Positions 60,546 through 64,000 of a stretch of DNA of 64,000 bases are shown here, one piece after another. Location of the stretch: the NCBI RefSeq assembly GCF_027947595.1, contig NZ_CP116257.1, forward strand, positions 2,604,001 to 2,668,000, read 5' to 3'. Source of the DNA: Streptomyces lienomycini (GTDB taxonomy: Bacteria; Actinomycetota; Actinomycetes; Streptomycetales; Streptomycetaceae). The notes below the pieces were generated by a model. The model made no database searches. It was not told where the DNA came from and saw nothing but the letters and a program-made list of their open reading frames with translations. How positions within the stretch are numbered: the first letter of the stretch is position 1; every line of letters begins with the position of its first letter. Both the position numbers and the translations under genes were made by a program.

Positions 60546-61508
60546 TCAGCCCTCCGGGATCTCGAACTTCGACGTGCGCCGCATCCCGGCCGCACGCCCC
60601 TTGCCGGAGACGACCAGCGCCATCTTGCGGCTGGCCTCGTCGATCATCTCGTCGCCGAGCATCGCGGAGCCCTTCTTGCCGCCCGCCTCGGACGTGTAGT
60701 AGTCGTACGCGTCCAGGATCAGCTCGGCGTGGTCGTAGTCCTCCTGGGAGGGCGAGAAGATCTCGTTGGACGCCTCGACCTGGCCCGGGTGCAGCACCCA
60801 CTTGCCGTCGAAGCCGAGGGCGGCGGCGCGCTGTGCGACCTCGCGGTAGCCGTCCACGTTGCGGATCTGCAGGTAGGGGCCGTCGATCGCCTGGAGGTTG
60901 TTGGCGCGGGCCGCCATCAGGATCTTCATCAGGATGAAGTGGTAGGCGTCGGCGGGGTAGCCGGGCGGCTGCTCGCCCACGACGAGGGACTTCATGTTGA
61001 TGGACGCCATGAAGTCGGCCGGGCCGAAGATGATGGTCTCCACGCGCGGGCTGGCCTGGGCGATCTCGTTGACGTTGTTCAGGCCCCGCGCGTTCTCGAT
61101 CTGCGCCTCGATGCCGATGCGGCCGACCTCGAAGCCCATCGTCTTCTCGATCTGGGTGAGCAGGAGGTCGAGGGCGACGACCTGCTGGGCGTCCTGGACC
61201 TTCGGCAGCATGATGCAGTCCAGGTTCGGGCCGGCGCCCTCCACCACCGTCACGACGTCCCGGTACGTCCACTCGGTCGTCCAGTCGTTGACGCGCACGA
61301 CACGGGTCTTGCCGGTCCAGTCGCCCTCGTTGAGGAACTTGACGATGGTGTGCCGCGCCTCGGGCTTGGCGAGCGGCGCGCAGGCGTCCTCCAGGTCCAG
61401 GAAGACCTGGTCCGCCGGGAGGCCCTGGGCCTTCTCCAGGAAGCGCGGGTTCGAGCCCGGTACCGCCAGGCAGGAACGCCGGGGGCGGAGACGGTTGACC
61501 GTGGTCAT
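60546..61508 (-). CDS. mcl: Malyl-CoA/citramalyl-CoA lyase (CitE family)
   Basis: This 320-aa CitE-like TIM-barrel lyase has SCLAVPGSNPRFLEKAQGLP, DQVFLDLEDACAPLAK (metal and CoA region), RIGIEAQIENARGL and GFDGKWVLHPGQVEASNEIF. It cleaves methylmalyl-CoA to glyoxylate and propionyl-CoA in the ethylmalonyl-CoA pathway. ATG 61508 overlaps the ecm stop (ATGA). Confidence 0.88.
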   Translation of the reverse strand: MTTVNRLRPRRSCLAVPGSNPRFLEKAQGLPADQVFLDLEDACAPLAKPEARHTIVKFLNEGDWTGKTRVVRVNDWTTEWTYRDVVTVVEGAGPNLDCIMLPKVQDAQQVVALDLLLTQIEKTMGFEVGRIGIEAQIENARGLNNVNEIAQASPRVETIIFGPADFMASINMKSLVVGEQPPGYPADAYHFILMKILMAARANNLQAIDGPYLQIRNVDGYREVAQRAAALGFDGKWVLHPGQVEASNEIFSPSQEDYDHAELILDAYDYYTSEAGGKKGSAMLGDEMIDEASRKMALVVSGKGRAAGMRRTSKFEIPEG

Positions 61509-63532
61509 GCGGGGACCTCCAGGGGGTCGAGCTTGTTCGCGTACCGGATCTCGTCGACGATCCGGCCGATGATGCCGGTGATGTCGAAGTCCTTCGGGGT
61601 GAAGACCGCGGCCACTCCCGCGGCCCGCAGTTCCTCGGCGTCACCGTTCGGGATGATGCCACCGGCGATCACCGGGATGTCTGTGGCACCGGCCACACGG
61701 AGCCGTTCGAGCACGTCCGGCACCAGTTGCGCGTGCGAGCCGGACAGGATGGACAGGCCCACCGCGTGCACGTCCTCCGCGAGGGCGGCGTCCACGATCT
61801 GCTCCGGAGTGAGCCGGATGCCCTGGTAGACCACCTCGAACCCGGCGTCGCGGGCCCGCACGGCGATCTGCTCGGCGCCGTTGGAGTGGCCGTCCAGGCC
61901 GGGCTTGCCGACCAGGAAGCGGAGCTTGCCGACCTCCATCTCCTTGGCCGTCAGCTCCACCTTGCGGCGCACCTCCGCCAGGGCCGAGCCCTCCTCCGCG
62001 GTGACCGCGACCGGCGCCGAGGACACCCCGGTCGGGGCCCGGAACTCGCCGAACACCTCGCGCAGCGCCCCCGCCCACTCGCCGGTCGTGGCGCCGGCCC
62101 GGGCGCACTCCAGGGTGGCCTCCATGAGGTTGCCGGTGCCGCGCGCCGCCTCCTTCAGCTTCTCCAGCGCCTTGCAGGGGCGCGGGTGGTTGAAGGGCGG
62201 CTGGTACCGCGTGTCCCGCCAGTTCCGAAGCGAGGCGACGACGCGGGCCTCCACCGCCGGGTCGACCGTCTGGATCGCGGTGTCCAGGTCGGCGGTCAGC
62301 GGGTTCGGCTCGGTGCCCTCGAAGGCGTTGACACCGATGATCTTCTCCTCGCCGGACTCGATCCGGGCCCGGCGCTCGGCGTGCGAGGCGACCAGTTGCG
62401 ACTTGAGGTAGCCGGACTCCACGGCGGCCATCGCGCCGCCCATCTCCTGGATGCGCTCGATCTCCGCGAAAGCCGCCTCGACCAGCTCGTCGACCTTCGC
62501 CTCGACCACCTTCGAGCCCTCGAAGAGGTCCTCGTACTCCAGCAGGTCGCTCTCGTGCGCCAGCACCTGCTGGATGCGCAGCGACCACTGCTGGTCCCAG
62601 GGGCGGGGCAGGCCCAGCGCCTCGTTCCAGGCCGGCAACTGCACGGCACGCGCGCGTGCGTCCTTGGAGAGGGTGACGGCCAGCATCTCCAGGACGATCC
62701 GCTGGACGTTGTTCTCCGGCTGCGCCTCGGTCAGGCCGAGGGAGTTGACCTGGACGCCGTAGCGGAAGCGGCGGTGCTTGGGGTTCTCGATGCCGTAGCG
62801 CTCGCGGGTGACGCGGTCCCAGATGCGGCCGAAGGCGCGCATCTTGCACATCTCCTCGACGAAGCGGACGCCCGCGTTCACGAAGAAGGAGATGCGGCCG
62901 ACCACGTCGCCCATGCGCTCCTGCGGCACCTGCCCGCCGTCCCGCACCGCGTCGAGGACGGCGATCGCGGTGGACATCGCGTACGCGATCTCCTGCACCG
63001 GCGTGGCGCCCGCCTCCTGGAGGTGGTAGCTGCAGATGTTGATCGGGTTCCACCTGGGCAGGTGGGAGACCGTGTACGCGATCATGTCGGTCGTCAGGCG
63101 GAGCGAGGGCCCCGGCGGGAAGACGTGCGTCCCCCGGGACAGGTACTCCTTGACGATGTCGTTCTGGGTCGTGCCCTGGAGCCTGGTGACGTCCGCGCCC
63201 TGCTCCTCCGCGACGACCTGGTAGAGCGCCAGCAGCCACATGGCCGTGGCGTTGATGGTCATCGAGGTGTTCATCTGCTCCAGCGGGATGTCCTGGAACA
63301 GCCGGCGCATGTCACCGAGGTGCGCGACCGGCACGCCGACCCGGCCCACCTCGCCGCGGGCGAGGACGTGGTCGGAGTCGTAGCCGGTCTGGGTCGGCAG
63401 GTCGAAGGCGACCGACAGACCCGTCTGGCCCTTGGCGAGGTTGCGCCGGTACAGCTCGTTGGACGCCTCGGCCGTGGAGTGACCGGCGTAGGTGCGCATG
63501 AGCCACGGCCGGTCCTTCTGACGCTCAGTCAT
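61505..63532 (-). CDS. ecm: Ethylmalonyl-CoA mutase, coenzyme B12-dependent
   Basis: This 675-aa protein combines catalytic and B12 domains in one chain. The N-terminal (beta/alpha)8 region has YAGHSTAEASNELYRRNLAK and FDLPTQTGYDSDHVLARGEV. The C-terminal domain has the base-off DxHxxG motif in GKPGLDGHSNGAEQ. The chain is shorter than methylmalonyl-CoA mutase large subunits and matches MeaA/Ecm. It converts ethylmalonyl-CoA to methylsuccinyl-CoA. It lies 18 bp after the ccr stop. Confidence 0.9.
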   Translation of the reverse strand: MTERQKDRPWLMRTYAGHSTAEASNELYRRNLAKGQTGLSVAFDLPTQTGYDSDHVLARGEVGRVGVPVAHLGDMRRLFQDIPLEQMNTSMTINATAMWLLALYQVVAEEQGADVTRLQGTTQNDIVKEYLSRGTHVFPPGPSLRLTTDMIAYTVSHLPRWNPINICSYHLQEAGATPVQEIAYAMSTAIAVLDAVRDGGQVPQERMGDVVGRISFFVNAGVRFVEEMCKMRAFGRIWDRVTRERYGIENPKHRRFRYGVQVNSLGLTEAQPENNVQRIVLEMLAVTLSKDARARAVQLPAWNEALGLPRPWDQQWSLRIQQVLAHESDLLEYEDLFEGSKVVEAKVDELVEAAFAEIERIQEMGGAMAAVESGYLKSQLVASHAERRARIESGEEKIIGVNAFEGTEPNPLTADLDTAIQTVDPAVEARVVASLRNWRDTRYQPPFNHPRPCKALEKLKEAARGTGNLMEATLECARAGATTGEWAGALREVFGEFRAPTGVSSAPVAVTAEEGSALAEVRRKVELTAKEMEVGKLRFLVGKPGLDGHSNGAEQIAVRARDAGFEVVYQGIRLTPEQIVDAALAEDVHAVGLSILSGSHAQLVPDVLERLRVAGATDIPVIAGGIIPNGDAEELRAAGVAAVFTPKDFDITGIIGRIVDEIRYANKLDPLEVPA

Positions 63533-63550
63533 GGGTGGCCTCCGCCGTCC

Positions 63551-64000
63551 TCAGATGTTCCGGAAGCGGTTGATGGCGTCGAGGTGCTGGGCGCGCTTCT
63601 CGTGGTCGCGCACGCCGAGGCCCTCCTCGGGCGCCAGGCAGAGCACGCCGACCTTGCCCTGGTGCAGGTTGCGGTGGACGTCGTAGGCGGCCTGGCCGGT
63701 GTCCTCCAGGGAGTACACCTTGGAGAGCGTGGGGTGGATCCTGCCCTTGGCGATGAGGCGGTTGGCCTCCCAGGCCTCGCGGTAGTTGGCGAAGTGGGAG
63801 CCGATGATGCGCTTCAGGGACATCCACAGGTAGCGGTTGTCGTACTCGTGCATGTAGCCCGAGGTCGAGGCGCAGGTGGTGATGGTGCCGCCCTTGCGGG
63901 TGACGAAGACGGAGGCGCCGAAGGTCTCGCGGCCGGGGTGCTCGAAGACGATGTCGATGTCCTCGCCGCCGGTGAGTTCGCGGATGCGCTTGCCGAAGCG
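63551..64000 (-). CDS. ccr: Crotonyl-CoA carboxylase/reductase, C-terminal part (cut by window edge)
   Basis: The frame is open from the window end and stops at 63551. It reads RIRELTGGEDIDIVFEHPGR, then TFGASVFVTRKGGTITTCAS and MSLKRIIGSHFANYREAWEA, and ends DAINRFRNI. This is the nucleotide-binding C-terminal part of the MDR-type enzyme that reductively carboxylates crotonyl-CoA to ethylmalonyl-CoA with NADPH and CO2. It is probably the first gene of the pathway operon. The start lies outside the window. Confidence 0.92.
   Translation of the reverse strand, partial: RFGKRIRELTGGEDIDIVFEHPGRETFGASVFVTRKGGTITTCASTSGYMHEYDNRYLWMSLKRIIGSHFANYREAWEANRLIAKGRIHPTLSKVYSLEDTGQAAYDVHRNLHQGKVGVLCLAPEEGLGVRDHEKRAQHLDAINRFRNI

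Overview
The window is high-GC, densely packed actinomycete DNA, almost certainly from a Streptomyces chromosome. This rests on GTG starts with overlapping stop/start codons (GTGA, ATGA), GC-rich hairpins, an FxLD lanthipeptide locus, and a right half whose gene order (nik operon, beta-galactosidase, Ada-AlkA/Ogt, pssA-psd, ethylmalonyl-CoA pathway genes) I recall from the S. coelicolor SCO645x-SCO647x region.

Left part (1-17.3 kb), accessory. One minus-strand operon runs 36-aa peptide (17251) > 69-aa protein > Nudix > ABC transporter > two-domain Nudix > three-domain Nudix > P-loop kinase. Two mobile elements have broken it. An IS5-type element cuts the kinase near position 301. A segment of about 11.36 kb (about 2356-13712) splits the two-domain Nudix gene exactly at its second Nudix box. 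That segment carries a recombinase trio at its right end: a tyrosine recombinase, a small HTH protein and a zinc-ribbon recombinase-like protein. Its cargo is a formaldehyde dehydrogenase, a DJ-1/PfpI protein, a monooxygenase, an aldo/keto reductase and a sarcosine-oxidase-like enzyme, around a scrapyard of gene remnants (IS5, PP2C, GlcG/HbpS, alcohol dehydrogenase, SRPBCC, Tn3).

Middle (17.6-35.2 kb). A class I lanthipeptide cluster of the FxLD family has three small precursor genes, LanB, LanC, a fused elimination-domain/methyltransferase protein, a second methyltransferase and a helper protein. Upstream lie an IS256-type element joining two truncated genes, an HTH regulator coupled to a phosphotransferase, and an excisionase/integrase pair that probably marks the right end of the island.

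Right part (35.2-64 kb), core-like. It holds gamma-glutamyltransferase, an inositol-phosphatase-like enzyme, a phytoene-desaturase-like oxidoreductase, a 17-bp minisatellite, a macro-domain protein, a drug-efflux MFS protein with a small upstream ORF, a nickel ABC importer operon with a Nur-like box (nikD is frameshifted), a membrane-anchored ricin-type lectin, a Tat-exported beta-galactosidase, alkylation-repair genes, a sirtuin remnant, glycerate kinase, pssA/psd, and the ethylmalonyl-CoA genes mcd, mch, mcl, ecm and the 3' part of ccr.
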